64,000 nucleotides of DNA from Sphingobium faniae (GTDB taxonomy: Bacteria > Pseudomonadota > Alphaproteobacteria > Sphingomonadales > Sphingomonadaceae): assembly GCA_900100475.1 (NCBI GenBank), contig FMTU01000011.1, positions 1 to 64,000 on the forward strand, given 5' to 3'. A program made the translations under genes and the position numbers. Of the stretch, positions 43,901-53,934 are shown piece by piece; position 1 is the first letter of the stretch, and each line of letters begins with the position of its first letter. Under the pieces are notes generated by a model. It was given only the letters and a program-made list of their open reading frames with translations. It had not been told where the DNA came from and did not search any database.

Positions 43901-46900
43901 GCGCCAGGCCGAGGGCGTGCATGTCGCGCGCTGTTGCGGTCACGGCATCGCTGACGGCCCACTCGAGTGAAGCGAGGGTTGTGTAGCGTTCGGCGATATC
44001 GAGCGCGGACTGGCGGGACGCGGCGGCGATTGTCACAAAGGCGAGTTCGCGCCGGCCATGCGGCGGAAGTTCGATCCTGAGCCTGACTGCACAAACCGGA
44101 TCGAGCGTCCATCCCAGCGTTCCGCTGAGCGCTTCTCCTTCCATCCCGGCCAGTCGGCTGGCGCTGCCGTAGCGGCCGAGGAAAGCCCTGCGATCGGCCT
44201 CCACGCCAAGGCGCGTGAAGCCATCGTCATCGCCGATCACCCGATGGAGCATGACGGGAGGTTTCTCGGCGGGATTTCGGGGGCGCCGGGTGAACAGCAG
44301 CCCGTCACCACCCGGCAGTGCTTCCGCGCCGACGAATAATTTGCTGAAAGCAGGATGGCGCGCCGCGTCTTGGGCCGGCGCCAGCACGATCTCGGCGTAG
44401 CTGGTGATTTCGATGATGCGAGGACGGTCTTCTTCATTGACGAGGCTGAGGCGCCGGATCTCGAGGTCATCACCATTGGCGATGGTGATCGTCGTTGTGG
44501 CCGAGAGGCCATGTGCACGCCGATGGAATTCGACCTGATGGGCGTGGAAAACCACCTGTGGCGGCTCTTCCGGTTGAGGAAATGGGCCTCCCGTCGCCGT
44601 CCAGACATCGCCGTCGTCGATGTCTCGCAGATAGAGCCAATGGCCCGCCTCCGGATCGCCGGGGGCAACCCTGGTGAGCGCATTCTGGTTCCAGCCGATG
44701 CTTCCGGCGCCGTCCGTGCGGATTCGGGTTGAGAGGCGACCATTCCCGAGGACCTGCCAGGCAGGATTGCCGTAACGGCGGTTTGGCGTCCAGCTGTAGA
44801 GCCCCGGAATTGCGCTCTCGGGCGTGGCTTGCGGTTCCCGGAACTCGACCCGTCCAATTTCGGGAGGCAGCTCCCACGGAATGCGCTCGTTGAGGAGGAG
44901 ATCGACGGTTCGCACATGAGGGTCTGTGTGGAACCAGCGGACATGCAGGTTCTCGAACAGGACATTGCCAAGGGCTCCGAGGCTCATGCCATGGTGGTGC
45001 GCCATGTAGGAGCGCACGAGGGCGAACCGCTTTCCGGTCGGCACGCGCTCGGGCGTGAAGTCGATGGCCTCATAGAAGCCGTAGCGGCCGATGACGCCCA
45101 GCTCCTCAAGCACCTTGAGATTTCGTACGGCGACTGCGGGGCGTGTCGTCAGAGCAAGGACGGTTGCATAAGGGGCGACGACGAGATCACGGCCCAGGCC
45201 ACGCTGCAGCCCGAGTTCCGGGACACCGAAGGCGTGGTATCGATAGACACGGTCCTGGCTCATCGAGGCAAATGACGACTCGGAAATTCCCCAGGGGATC
45301 GCCTGCGATCGACCGAACGCGATCTGGATGTCGATCGATGTGCGATCGCTCATGCCGAGAAGAGTGGTCGGATCGCTGTGCAGGAAGATATTCGGCATGA
45401 GGTATTCGAACATCGAACCGTTCCAGGACACCAATGCCAGTCCGGTATCCTTCCTGGTGATCGGGCGGCCCAGGTGGAACCAATGCTCCGGCGCTATGTC
45501 GCCCTTGGCGATCGAGAAATAGCTGGCAAGTCGGGCCTCGCTGGCCAGGAGGTCATAGTGATGGGGATCGATACGATCGGCGCTGAGATTGTAGCCGATG
45601 TGGAAGAGCCGGGTGGCGGGATCGAAGAGCAGCGCAAAATCCATCTCGTGGGCGAGTGTGGTCGCGCGGTGGGCGAGGCTCTCCAGGCGATCGGAAAGAT
45701 CCTGCGCGGCCAGGCGGCCCTCCGCGATCGAAGCGCGGAGATCCTGTATCCATTCCCGGACGGCATCAGGAGCCGCATCTCGTGAGAAGGCGTCGAGGGC
45801 GTCGAGGGCTTGCGCCTCCCCGGCGCCAACCGGCGATGTCACGCCGTAGGTCATCAGATTAGCGATGCTGGCCGCGATTTCGGCGCAGCCTGCCAGCGGA
45901 GATGCAAGTCGCTCGGTCCAGGGGGCAAAGATACGAAGATCACGCCGCATGCCCAGCAGATGATGCTCCAGCCGCTCAAGCCAGGTCTGAACGTCCCGAA
46001 GGGCGGCGATATTGTTCTCGGCAACGCTCTCGGCAAGCAAGCCGGCCTGTTCTCGCAGCCTTTCCATGTCGATCGTGATCAGATCTTCGATCGCCCAGAT
46101 CCATTCGGGTTCATTGTCCCAGGCGTGCTCGGCGGTTTGACGCATGGTAGCGAGAGTGGTGCGGATTCCTTGAGCCGCCTCCGAATCGAGTGCATCCAGC
46201 GCCCCGGCGAGCAGGCCGATGGTGTCTTCGAGCCCATGCCACAGATCGAGGCCAACCGGTGGTGCGTTACGCGCATCGCGCAGAGCTTGCGTGACGGTGA
46301 TCAGGCTAACCGCCAGATTGCCGCTATCGACGGTTGAGACGTACCGGGGCTCGAGAGCGGCCAGCGTTCTGGTCTCGTACCAGTTGAGAATATGGCCTCG
46401 ATAGCGTTCGAGGCGATCGATCGTGTCGAGTGCGTTGCGCAGGCGCATCTCGAGTTCATTGAGGCCGATATGTCCGAACCGCCAGGCGGTCAGGGATGAG
46501 ATCAGCATCATGCCGATGTTGGTTGGGGAGGTACGGTGCGCGGTCTCTTCGTTCGGCGGTTCCTGATAATTGTCGGGAGGGAGCCAGTTGTCCTCCGGCC
46601 GCACGAAAGTTTCGAAAAAGAGCCAGGTGCGGCGCGCCACAAGCCGGAGGAACTTCCTGTCCGCTTCGGAGATGGTTTCCGTGCGCCGGGGGAGAATGCG
46701 GCTGATCGAAATCGCAACTTCTGGCGCAACAAACCAGAGCAGCAGCACAGGTGCGGCGGCCGGCAAGGCGGCAGGGGCGATCATGACAATGGCGCCAGCA
46801 ACAAGCACTGCGAGCACTGGAGACGCGGCCATATCACGCCAGGCGGCGAGCCGGGGATGCCGGGCGGCGATGCGGCCCGCCATATGTGCAGCCGAGGTCC

Positions 46901-49370
46901 ATTCGAGCCTCTTTCGCCCCGATCGCAGCCGCCAGAGGGTGACGAAGATCGCGTGGAGCGCGATAAATGAGTCGCTGACGAGGAACGTGATCGCCAGCGC
47001 CCATCGGCCGAGCTGATCTGCTTGTTGCCGAAGAACGCGTTGCATGACACCGCGCCGACGGCCCCGGGCGACGCCGGTGACGAGATCGGTGAAGAGATAG
47101 GCGGCGGGCGCAGCAAGTGCGAGGAGCGTCCATACCCAGGGCTGCCCATGGAGCAGGAACCAGCCGCCCAGCAGAAGCGCGACGATGCTGAAGGGGATCA
47201 GACTGCGGCGCAGATTGTCGAATATCTTGAGGCGGTCGAGCCAGCCGAGCCGGTTGCGGAGCCAGCGTCCGTCGCGGCCGGGTACGAAGGGAAACAGCCA
47301 CGGCAGGATTTGCCAGTCGCCGCGCACCCAGCGGTGCCATCGCCACGCGAAATCGAGGTAGCCGGTCGGGAAGCTCTCGTAGACGATGATATCGCTCGCC
47401 AGCGCTGCGCGGCCATGCAGGCCCTCGAACAGATCATGACTGAGCAAAGTGTTCTCAGGGGCGCGGCCATCGAGACTGCGCTCGAAAGTGGCGACCTCAT
47501 AGATGCCCTTTCCGACGAAGACACCGGAGCCAAGGAGGTCCTGGTAGACGTCCGATACGGCGCGCGAATAGATGTCGATCGCCGTGTCTCCGCCATAAAA
47601 GCGGGAGAAGAGCGACTGACCGGTCGTGTCCGGCGCCAGCTCAACGCGAGGCTGGATGATCGTGTAGCCGCGTTCCACGCGACCTGAAGCGGGATCGAAA
47701 CGGGCTTTGTTGAGCGGATGCGCGAGCGTGCCGACCAATCGGCGAACGACCCCGTGCGGGAGACGGGTGTCGGCATCGGCGGTCACGACGAAGCGACATT
47801 TGCGCAGGGCGTCGATCCGACCGGCGATCACGCTGAAAGGCGTGGAAATCCCATGGAGGATGTACGCATTGAATTGTTCAAGTTTGCCGCGTTTGCGTTC
47901 CCAGCCCATCCAGGATCCCTGTGTCTCATTGTAGAGGCGAGGCCGGTGGAGCAGGTGAAACGGACCGTCGCCCCGGGCGCCCGGGTAGCGCTTGTTGAGC
48001 TCGTCCACACCCGAGACCAGCGCCTGCGTAATGTCGTCATCGGTCGGCATGTCCTCAGCATCTGCGTCCGCGAAGTCGCTGAGCAGGACGAACTGGAGAG
48101 CTGTATCGGAATTTGCCAGTCGATGCGCCTCAAGCCGTTGCAGGAGGGAAGGGATGTCGGAGGCGTTCGCAACGAGGACAGGCATGGCGATGGCAGTGGC
48201 GCAGTCCTTGGGGATTCCTTTCTTGAATTCGAGCTTGGGGAGGACCCGTGGAGGGACGATCTGGGTCACGAGCCAGTTCACGAACGTGATGCTCAGGATC
48301 GACGCAGGGAGGAGCGTCAGGGCGATGCCGAGCAGCCAGGAGCCGATCGAGGCCTCTGTTGACGCGAGATAGGCGGCTGGCACGGCGAAGGCGGTGAGTC
48401 CTGCCAAGAGTAAAGCGCACGCGTAAAGGACGCCAGGGTAACGGCGTATGCGGCGCAGCATCGAACCCAAAGTCCAGGGGCGCGGATCGATGGCATCTGA
48501 AAAGAAGGCCCGCCCTTCGTCGATCAACCAATAGCCGACATGACCCGAGGGCGAGTTCTCGCTGCTATGGCACTGACGCAGGGCTCGCTCCGCAACCTCC
48601 CATTCCGCCAACTGTGACTGCGACGCAAGTTGCTCTACGGCGTGACGGTATCGGTCGCGGGTGTCGAAATCCATGCGCGGATAGACCCCGGCCGGATCGC
48701 GCCTGAGGATCGCCTCGACCCGGCTCGTTCGATCGAAAAAGTCATTCCACTGGATGGTCGCGATAACCGCCAGGTTGGCGATTGCGCGCGCTACATATTC
48801 TGTATCGTCGAATGCCGCTGCGCAGGCGTCCGGGGTCTCGACGATCTGGAACGGTGGCTCAACATCGGGGAAAAGGCGACTGAACGCGGTGACCAGAAGC
48901 TCCAGGCAGACGATGCGGAGCATCGTCGGGAAGGCCCAGATTTCAGCGATGCTGAGCGGCATCTGCTCCTGATAGCGGTCGACATAATGGACCGCCGTGT
49001 TCAGCGATACCTGAAGGTGGGAAGCCTGCAGGAGCGAGTGGGCCAGTTGATGGATGCGCGGGCGCGCGAGGCCGCCTTCGCCGAGGCCTGGCAGTTTCGC
49101 GTAGAATTCCTGCGGAAGATCCTCACGGATCTGGAGGATGGCTCGCTGGATCTGATAATCATTGTCTAGCAGCCACTCGGCCGCCGAACTGGCCTGTGGT
49201 TCGGCCTTGCCCGCAGCGAGCCGCGCCCTGGTCAACCACCCTTTCATCGCATCAAGGCGGTTCCAGGCCATGAGGGGGGCCGAGCGGCTGATCAGGCCCG
49301 TGAACTGGTGGCGGGCCGCAGTGTCCGCGGCGGCCCCGCTGATGGGATCGCGTTCCTCGAGATCGGCCAT
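40944..49370 (-). CDS. ndvB: Cyclic beta-1,2-glucan synthase (NdvB/ChvB-like), full length
   Basis: 2808 residues in one uninterrupted frame, close to ChvB and Brucella Cgs (about 2830-2870). The N-terminal region is helical. The membrane-embedded GT84 glucosyltransferase (about residues 320-880) has the metal-binding TADADTRLPHG near 533 and RWVRGDWQ for processive synthesis. The middle has glycoamylase-like and carbohydrate-binding segments. The C-terminal GH94 phosphorylase domain has GDWNDGMDRVG near residue 2490. The enzyme starts, elongates and cyclises periplasmic glucan from UDP-glucose. It lies head-to-tail with a USP gene 2 bases upstream, suggesting one transcript. Periplasmic glucans serve osmoadaptation and host interaction in Rhizobiales. 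Confidence 0.95.
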   Translation of the reverse strand: MADLEERDPISGAAADTAARHQFTGLISRSAPLMAWNRLDAMKGWLTRARLAAGKAEPQASSAAEWLLDNDYQIQRAILQIREDLPQEFYAKLPGLGEGGLARPRIHQLAHSLLQASHLQVSLNTAVHYVDRYQEQMPLSIAEIWAFPTMLRIVCLELLVTAFSRLFPDVEPPFQIVETPDACAAAFDDTEYVARAIANLAVIATIQWNDFFDRTSRVEAILRRDPAGVYPRMDFDTRDRYRHAVEQLASQSQLAEWEVAERALRQCHSSENSPSGHVGYWLIDEGRAFFSDAIDPRPWTLGSMLRRIRRYPGVLYACALLLAGLTAFAVPAAYLASTEASIGSWLLGIALTLLPASILSITFVNWLVTQIVPPRVLPKLEFKKGIPKDCATAIAMPVLVANASDIPSLLQRLEAHRLANSDTALQFVLLSDFADADAEDMPTDDDITQALVSGVDELNKRYPGARGDGPFHLLHRPRLYNETQGSWMGWERKRGKLEQFNAYILHGISTPFSVIAGRIDALRKCRFVVTADADTRLPHGVVRRLVGTLAHPLNKARFDPASGRVERGYTIIQPRVELAPDTTGQSLFSRFYGGDTAIDIYSRAVSDVYQDLLGSGVFVGKGIYEVATFERSLDGRAPENTLLSHDLFEGLHGRAALASDIIVYESFPTGYLDFAWRWHRWVRGDWQILPWLFPFVPGRDGRWLRNRLGWLDRLKIFDNLRRSLIPFSIVALLLGGWFLLHGQPWVWTLLALAAPAAYLFTDLVTGVARGRRRGVMQRVLRQQADQLGRWALAITFLVSDSFIALHAIFVTLWRLRSGRKRLEWTSAAHMAGRIAARHPRLAAWRDMAASPVLAVLVAGAIVMIAPAALPAAAPVLLLWFVAPEVAISISRILPRRTETISEADRKFLRLVARRTWLFFETFVRPEDNWLPPDNYQEPPNEETAHRTSPTNIGMMLISSLTAWRFGHIGLNELEMRLRNALDTIDRLERYRGHILNWYETRTLAALEPRYVSTVDSGNLAVSLITVTQALRDARNAPPVGLDLWHGLEDTIGLLAGALDALDSEAAQGIRTTLATMRQTAEHAWDNEPEWIWAIEDLITIDMERLREQAGLLAESVAENNIAALRDVQTWLERLEHHLLGMRRDLRIFAPWTERLASPLAGCAEIAASIANLMTYGVTSPVGAGEAQALDALDAFSRDAAPDAVREWIQDLRASIAEGRLAAQDLSDRLESLAHRATTLAHEMDFALLFDPATRLFHIGYNLSADRIDPHHYDLLASEARLASYFSIAKGDIAPEHWFHLGRPITRKDTGLALVSWNGSMFEYLMPNIFLHSDPTTLLGMSDRTSIDIQIAFGRSQAIPWGISESSFASMSQDRVYRYHAFGVPELGLQRGLGRDLVVAPYATVLALTTRPAVAVRNLKVLEELGVIGRYGFYEAIDFTPERVPTGKRFALVRSYMAHHHGMSLGALGNVLFENLHVRWFHTDPHVRTVDLLLNERIPWELPPEIGRVEFREPQATPESAIPGLYSWTPNRRYGNPAWQVLGNGRLSTRIRTDGAGSIGWNQNALTRVAPGDPEAGHWLYLRDIDDGDVWTATGGPFPQPEEPPQVVFHAHQVEFHRRAHGLSATTTITIANGDDLEIRRLSLVNEEDRPRIIEITSYAEIVLAPAQDAARHPAFSKLFVGAEALPGGDGLLFTRRPRNPAEKPPVMLHRVIGDDDGFTRLGVEADRRAFLGRYGSASRLAGMEGEALSGTLGWTLDPVCAVRLRIELPPHGRRELAFVTIAAASRQSALDIAERYTTLASLEWAVSDAVTATARDMHALGLAPALVPQAQELFSFLISARTNLPRSASHGFRRGDLWALGISGDHPVLLLRAGTAEQTGLLRFVISVQALWRQRGISVDLVITHEGTSGYIEPVREQLLEVLRDQNAQDRLGTNGGIHVIGIGPSDGERAALLDRVSRVILDEGGGPLGDQLTRQEQPCHQGPSFTPVDGTAATHSSSPLPRPSDLQFDNGWGGFAPDSGDYVICLEPGATTPAPWSNVLANDAFGTIVTEGGLGFTWATNSGENRLTPWFNDPIRDPQCERLYLRDEENVRLWTPTPLPAGRHSACQVQHGPGQTTWRKSSEGLEQELSVFVPTTASVKLVHLRLRNLTPGPRRLTATYYAEWLLGAVHGEQAPLRTCDYDPSCHAILARNPWTEEFGDRVAFLASTLPVHSFTTSRQDFEGGQSDPARPGALLSWDLGNRPAAAADDCCAALQVHLDIPADETADVCFVLGQGENWDHARELVHYWQDPANIEAAASACAAAWDERLSRVQVTTPDPAFDLMVNRWLPHQSISARVRARAGFYQASGAFGFRDQLQDVLAQVHVDPAATRRHILAAAAHQFEEGDVLHWWHPPFDRGVRTRCSDDLVWLPYAVAHYVEATGDTGILAERISYLQAPPLAADEGDRYARFDVSTYTGSLFNHCERALSHAYRLGPHGLPLIGAGDWNDGMDRVGSRGHGESVWLAWFIIATIRNFTRHCLDENQTGFRDRWNGRADSLAAAVERSAWDGEWYLRAFDDDGRAWGTSQEQECRIDSIAQSWSILSGAGDPERTEKAIASARKHLVRDDDNIIRLLDPAFDRTPREPGYIKAYPPGIRENGGQYTHAAAWLAIAVARTRDGDSAMSLFDRINPIRHTSTRESAEHYRTEPYVVAADIAGVAPHLGRGGWTWYTGAAAWTWRLAVEEILGVRLIQNELQIRPSLPRDWDRAEMTFRRGAATIAVTLQVDHDLDQEARIFVDGADWHAPGVPFPEDGATRNVLVRLARPA

Positions 49371-49372
49371 GA

Positions 49373-50386
49373 TCAGCCCAGGCCGCCGACCGGCAACCGG
49401 AGCCTTTCGTGCACAGTTGGGAGGGATGTCTGCGCCGGGCGAACTGTGGTCGGCAGAACGAGCATCGGTACGCTGCAGTGCGTCATCAGGTAGGAGGCGA
49501 CCGTGCCATAGGGAACGTCCGCCACATGCTCGCGGCTATGGCCACGGGCTGACATCACGGCGAGATCCACGGCTTCCTTTTGGATCAACTCGTTGAGCGC
49601 CTCGCGGACATCGTCTGCGCGGGTGGACAGGATGCGAACGCGAAGGCCGGTCGCTGTCAGGTTGGATTTAACCCGCTGAAGATAGCTGCACGCGGCCTGT
49701 TCGTTGCGCTCGATGAGACTTTGGCGAAGCTCCTTGTCTTCCATTTCCAGCGGCCGTGCCTCGATCATTTCGGGGGCAGGGACGACATGGGCGAGGAGGA
49801 TCTCTGCGTTGGCGGCGCGCGCAATGCGTGCGGCCAACGGCAGCACGCTCTCCGCCCAGCGGGAACCGTCAAGTGGTACGAGAATTCGCTGGTAGCTCTG
49901 GTCCGGCGCTTGAGCCTCGACGGGGACGAGCAGAATGGGGCTGGGCGCGTGGGCCAGGATTTTCTGAGCGGTGCCGCCTATTCCGGTCTTGCCCAACTCC
50001 TTCCTTCCGCGCCTTCCCAGCACGATCAGGTCATCGCTGCGTTCGCCGATGAAGCGACAGATCTCCTCTGCCGTTTGTCCTTCGGCGAGTTCGATCGTGG
50101 TATGGGGCGTTGGCGTTCGAGCAGCGTTGGCGCATCGATCCAGCGCGCGCAATGCTTCCCGGCGCCGAAGATTCCACTCTATAGGATCGGGGCGCACGTC
50201 AGGAGACGCCTCGGCGTCGAGAACCTGAAGGAGTGTTACCGGGAAATCGAGTGCGTCCGCGAGCGCAGCGGCGTGCGGATAGACCCAGGCATTGCGATCC
50301 GCGCAGTCGATACAGGCAACGATGCCTGGGTCGCAAGCGGGAGGGTGGGGGCGGGAGGGGAGAGAAAATGCAGCGACAGCAGACAT
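49373..50386 (-). CDS. Universal stress protein, tandem domains
   Basis: 337 residues with two UspA domains. The first, about 12-170, ends with LGRRGRKELGKTGIGGTAQKIL and SPILLVPV. The second, about 178-320, opens YQRILVPLDGSRWAESVL and has SARGHSREHVADVPYGTVASYL. Both carry the G-x2-G-x9-G type loop that binds ATP. ATG 50386 is chosen over an upstream in-frame start because GGAGG stands eight bases before it. It is followed by the glucan synthase gene 2 bases later, so the two are likely cotranscribed. Confidence 0.9.
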   Translation of the reverse strand: MSAVAAFSLPSRPHPPACDPGIVACIDCADRNAWVYPHAAALADALDFPVTLLQVLDAEASPDVRPDPIEWNLRRREALRALDRCANAARTPTPHTTIELAEGQTAEEICRFIGERSDDLIVLGRRGRKELGKTGIGGTAQKILAHAPSPILLVPVEAQAPDQSYQRILVPLDGSRWAESVLPLAARIARAANAEILLAHVVPAPEMIEARPLEMEDKELRQSLIERNEQAACSYLQRVKSNLTATGLRVRILSTRADDVREALNELIQKEAVDLAVMSARGHSREHVADVPYGTVASYLMTHCSVPMLVLPTTVRPAQTSLPTVHERLRLPVGGLG

Positions 50387-50633
50387 GGGACACGACCTCC
50401 AGTTGCCGTTCGTCCCCCGGCGATCGGCGGCTTTGAGTGCGGCGGACCCTTTTGGTGCGCTGCGTGGACCAGCTCTTGCTCCCTGCCGATTCGAGCCAGT
50501 GTGGGGCACGCTATCGGGGCCAGTCGGGGGATGACATTAGGGCTTTTACGAATAGGGATGGCTGGGGGTGGAGGAACCGAACCGGCGTGGCGGCAAATGC
50601 CGCGACACACACGCCGGTCAGGCAAGTCGGAGA

Positions 50634-53018
50634 TCAGCTCGTCGAGAGACCCTCAGCTGCCGAGACGGCTTGTACTGTCCGTACGAAGCTGTCCGGGTTC
50701 AGCGATATGGAGTCGATACCCTCAGCAACGAGGAAAGCAGCGAAGTCGGGATGATTGCTCGGTGCCTGGCCGCAAATGCCGATCTTGATGCCGGCCGCGT
50801 GAGCCTTTCGAATGGCCTCGGCGATCATCAGCGTAACGGCCTCGTTGCGCTCGTCGAACAAGCTGGCCAGAAAGCCCGAATCGCGATCGACGCCAAGCAC
50901 CAGCTGGGTGAGGTCGTTTGACCCGATTGAAAAGCCGTCGAAGCGCGTGGCGAACTGCTCGGCCAGGATGACGTTCGAGGGAATCTCGCACATCATATAG
51001 ATTTGGAGGCCGTTCTCGCCGCGGCGCAGGCCGTTCTCGGCCATGGCTTCGAGTACGCGATCGGCTTCGGCCGGGGTGCGGCAGAACGGGACCATCACGA
51101 TGACGTTGCGGAAGCCCATGGTTTCGCGCACCCGTTTGAGGGCGCGGCACTCGAGCGCAAACCCTTCGCGATAGCGTTCGTCATAATAGCGCGAAGCGCC
51201 CCGGAATCCGAGCATCGGATTCTCTTCCTCGGGTTCGAAAACGTCACCGCCTACAAGGTGGGCGTACTCGTTGGTCTTGAAGTCGCTGAGGCGAACGATG
51301 GCGGGGTGCGGGTGATAGGGACTTGCGAGCTTGGCGATGCCGCGAGCGAGGACATCGACGAAATAGTCGGACGGATGCGCGTATCCGCGTGTGAGGTCCC
51401 GGATCTGGCGCTGGACTTCCGGGCTCGTCCGCTCGGGATGGACGAGCGCCATGGGATGGACTTTGATGTGGGCGTTGATGATGAATTCCATACGGGCAAG
51501 GCCGACGCCCTTTGCGGGCAGCCTCCACCACTGGAACGCGGCTGCCGGGTTCGCGATATTGACCATCATGTCGGTCCTGGTGGCCGGCAGGGCGCCGATA
51601 TCGACGTCGGCCACCGAGAAATCGAGGATGCCGTCGTAGATCGTGCCGACGTCGCCGTCGGCGCAACTGATCGTGATATCCTGGTTTTCGGCGATGACCT
51701 CGGTGGCGTTGCCTGTACCGACGATCGCGGGCACGCCAAGTTCGCGGCTGACGATGGCGGCATGACTGGTGGTGCCGCCGTGGTTGGTCACGATGCCCGC
51801 GGCCCGCTTCATAATGGGAACCCAGTCGGGATCGGTCGTCTCGGTTACGAGGATCGATCCGTCGCGGAACTGTTCGATGTCGGCGGCGGTGCGGATCACG
51901 CAGGCCTTGCCGGCGGCGATGGCGGTGCCGATGGCGGCGCCGGTCGTGATCGCGGCGCCTTTCGATTTGAGGCGGTAATGCCGGAAGGTGGTGGCGCTGG
52001 ATTGTGCCTGGACCGTCTCGGGCCGGGCCTGGACGATGTAGAGTTCGCCTGTCTCGCCATCTTTCGCCCACTCCATATCCATCGGGCGTTGATAATGGTC
52101 CTCGATCGCGACAGCCCAGCGGGCGAGCTGGAGGATATCGGCATTGTCGAGCACGAAGGACCGGCGTTCCTGCACGGTCGTCTCGACGATGCGCGTGCGG
52201 TGGCTTCCGCCCTCGCCATAAACCATGCGGAAGGCTTTGCCGCCGAGCTCCTTGTCGATGATCGGCTCGTTTTCCGGCTGCGCGAGAAGCGGCTTGAAAA
52301 CGACATATCTGTCCGGATTGACGGTCCCCTGAACCACGGTTTCACCAAGGCCCCAGGCGGCACTGATGACGATGGCGTTGGGGAATCCGGTTTCGGTGTC
52401 GATCGAGAACATGACGCCCGAACCGGACAAATCCGAACGCACCATCTGCTGGATGCCGATCGAAAGGGCGACTTCGAGATGATCGAAGCCTTTCGCTTCA
52501 CGGTAAGCGATCGCCCGGTCCGTGAACAGCGAGGCGAAACAGCGCCGGCAGGCATCCTGAAGTGCAAACTGCCCTTTCACGTTCAGGAAGGTTTCCTGTT
52601 GACCCGCGAAACTCGCATCGGGAAGGTCCTCGGCCGTGGCGCTGCTGCGCACGGCGACGGCAGGCCGGTCAATTCCCACCCTGCGACCGAGTTCCGCGTA
52701 GGCGGCCAGGATATCTTGCGCGACATAGGAAGGGATTGCGCCCTCCAGGAACAGGCGACGAATGGCTTGTCCGGTTTCCTGCAGCGTGCATTTCCCCGAA
52801 TGGAAAGCGGCAAGATGTTGGGTGATCCGCGGCGCAAGCTGGTTGTCATGAACAAATGCGCGATAAGCCTCAGCGGTTGTAGCGAAACCCGATGGCACCT
52901 TGACGCCCTTTTGAGAAAGAGCCGCCGTCATTTCGCCCAGAGACGCATTCTTGCCGCCAACGGCCGGCACGTCGGCGATGGCGATTTCCTCGAACCACAG
53001 GATCAATGGCTTGGGCAT
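50634..53018 (-). CDS. ppsA: Phosphoenolpyruvate synthase
   Basis: 794 residues, the normal length. The N-terminal PEP/pyruvate-binding ATP-grasp domain begins LILWFEEIAIADVPAVGGKN; the phosphohistidine domain has GGTTSHAAIVSRELG (His near residue 416); the C-terminal TIM barrel has FSIGSNDLTQLVLGVDRD and GICGQAPSNHPDF. It converts pyruvate, ATP and water to PEP, AMP and phosphate for gluconeogenesis. Here it lies among stress proteins rather than sugar metabolism genes, an arrangement I recall from bacterial stress islands. GGAGGAAA before the ATG is a strong ribosome site. Confidence 0.95.
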   Translation of the reverse strand: MPKPLILWFEEIAIADVPAVGGKNASLGEMTAALSQKGVKVPSGFATTAEAYRAFVHDNQLAPRITQHLAAFHSGKCTLQETGQAIRRLFLEGAIPSYVAQDILAAYAELGRRVGIDRPAVAVRSSATAEDLPDASFAGQQETFLNVKGQFALQDACRRCFASLFTDRAIAYREAKGFDHLEVALSIGIQQMVRSDLSGSGVMFSIDTETGFPNAIVISAAWGLGETVVQGTVNPDRYVVFKPLLAQPENEPIIDKELGGKAFRMVYGEGGSHRTRIVETTVQERRSFVLDNADILQLARWAVAIEDHYQRPMDMEWAKDGETGELYIVQARPETVQAQSSATTFRHYRLKSKGAAITTGAAIGTAIAAGKACVIRTAADIEQFRDGSILVTETTDPDWVPIMKRAAGIVTNHGGTTSHAAIVSRELGVPAIVGTGNATEVIAENQDITISCADGDVGTIYDGILDFSVADVDIGALPATRTDMMVNIANPAAAFQWWRLPAKGVGLARMEFIINAHIKVHPMALVHPERTSPEVQRQIRDLTRGYAHPSDYFVDVLARGIAKLASPYHPHPAIVRLSDFKTNEYAHLVGGDVFEPEEENPMLGFRGASRYYDERYREGFALECRALKRVRETMGFRNVIVMVPFCRTPAEADRVLEAMAENGLRRGENGLQIYMMCEIPSNVILAEQFATRFDGFSIGSNDLTQLVLGVDRDSGFLASLFDERNEAVTLMIAEAIRKAHAAGIKIGICGQAPSNHPDFAAFLVAEGIDSISLNPDSFVRTVQAVSAAEGLSTS

Positions 53019-53250
53019 GGCTTTCCTCCAGCTTGGGCATGGCGCCAGGCGAGCTGCCGCCTTGATCGCCTCGTTTTCGGGGCAACCATCGCCGGGCAGG
53101 AGGTGAGGGTCATTACGTAAGGGTCCTATGCGTGGGTTGCACAGGAGGGTCCGTTGGTCAGGGCGCCATCGGAGGTCTTCGCGGGTTTTGCCTTCAGTCG
53201 GGCTGCTTCAGGCGATCCCCGTCCGCCGTCCGCAGGATGGTGATCGCAAT

Positions 53251-53934
53251 TCAATCACCGAAGAACTGGGGATTGCGAGCGATGAAGCGTCTTGCCCAGT
53301 TGTCCAGGTAGGAGGATCGGGCGCGACTGAGATAGCGCCAGCCAGCCACGCTGATCGCGAGCGCGCCGATGGCGTTGACGATGAGATCCCACATTGTGTC
53401 GGTGAGGCCAGACGGGTCGCCGAGCATGGGCTTCTGCATGGTCAACCCGAAAGCCTGGTCCATCGTGAACTCCAATATCTCCCAGAGAGCGCCGATCGCC
53501 TGGGAGAAGCAGAATGCAAAGACCGCGAGAAATGAAGGCCTCATATGGAGGTCCACATGCCGATCCTCATTGAGGATGTAGACCGTCATGAACCCCTGAA
53601 GTCCCAGCAGTAGCCCTGCCGTTGCATGGAGGATCAGATCCCACCACCAAAAGCGCTCGTAATAGTCGCGCACCTCTCCGAGGAAGAGCGCCGCGAAACC
53701 GAACAGAATGGCAAGTATCTGTACTTCGGGCGGTATGTGAACGGAAAAGCGGGCTTTCAGCACGATGGGCATCGCCATCGTCAGCATGATCCCGGCCACC
53801 AGGAAGACGTGGATCCATTGCTGCTCGATGGTCAGGAGAATGAGCTCCGCTGCCATCACGGACTGTAGGGCGACGAGGATGACGAGATGAGCGAGCCTGG
53901 CTCGCCTTTCTTCATCTCGCTTGTTATCCCGCAT
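53251..53934 (-). CDS. Multi-pass membrane protein (DUF2238/YjdF-like)
   Basis: 227 residues with about six hydrophobic helices. RFWWWDLILHATAGLLLGLQGF and AIGALWEILEFTMDQAFGL and GLTDTMWDLIVNAIGALAIS resemble the WD-x-LLH-x2-SG and GLTDTMWDL boxes of the YjdF/DUF2238 family. The function of that family is unknown. Start at ATG 53934, overlapping the upstream USP gene by 11 bases, so the two are translationally linked. An ATG further up would run deep into the USP gene. Confidence 0.78.
   Translation of the reverse strand: MRDNKRDEERRARLAHLVILVALQSVMAAELILLTIEQQWIHVFLVAGIMLTMAMPIVLKARFSVHIPPEVQILAILFGFAALFLGEVRDYYERFWWWDLILHATAGLLLGLQGFMTVYILNEDRHVDLHMRPSFLAVFAFCFSQAIGALWEILEFTMDQAFGLTMQKPMLGDPSGLTDTMWDLIVNAIGALAISVAGWRYLSRARSSYLDNWARRFIARNPQFFGD

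Noticed and set aside
51003-53120. 705-codon plus-strand frame
   Set aside because: Antisense to ppsA, Gly/Asp-rich without family motifs; shadow.
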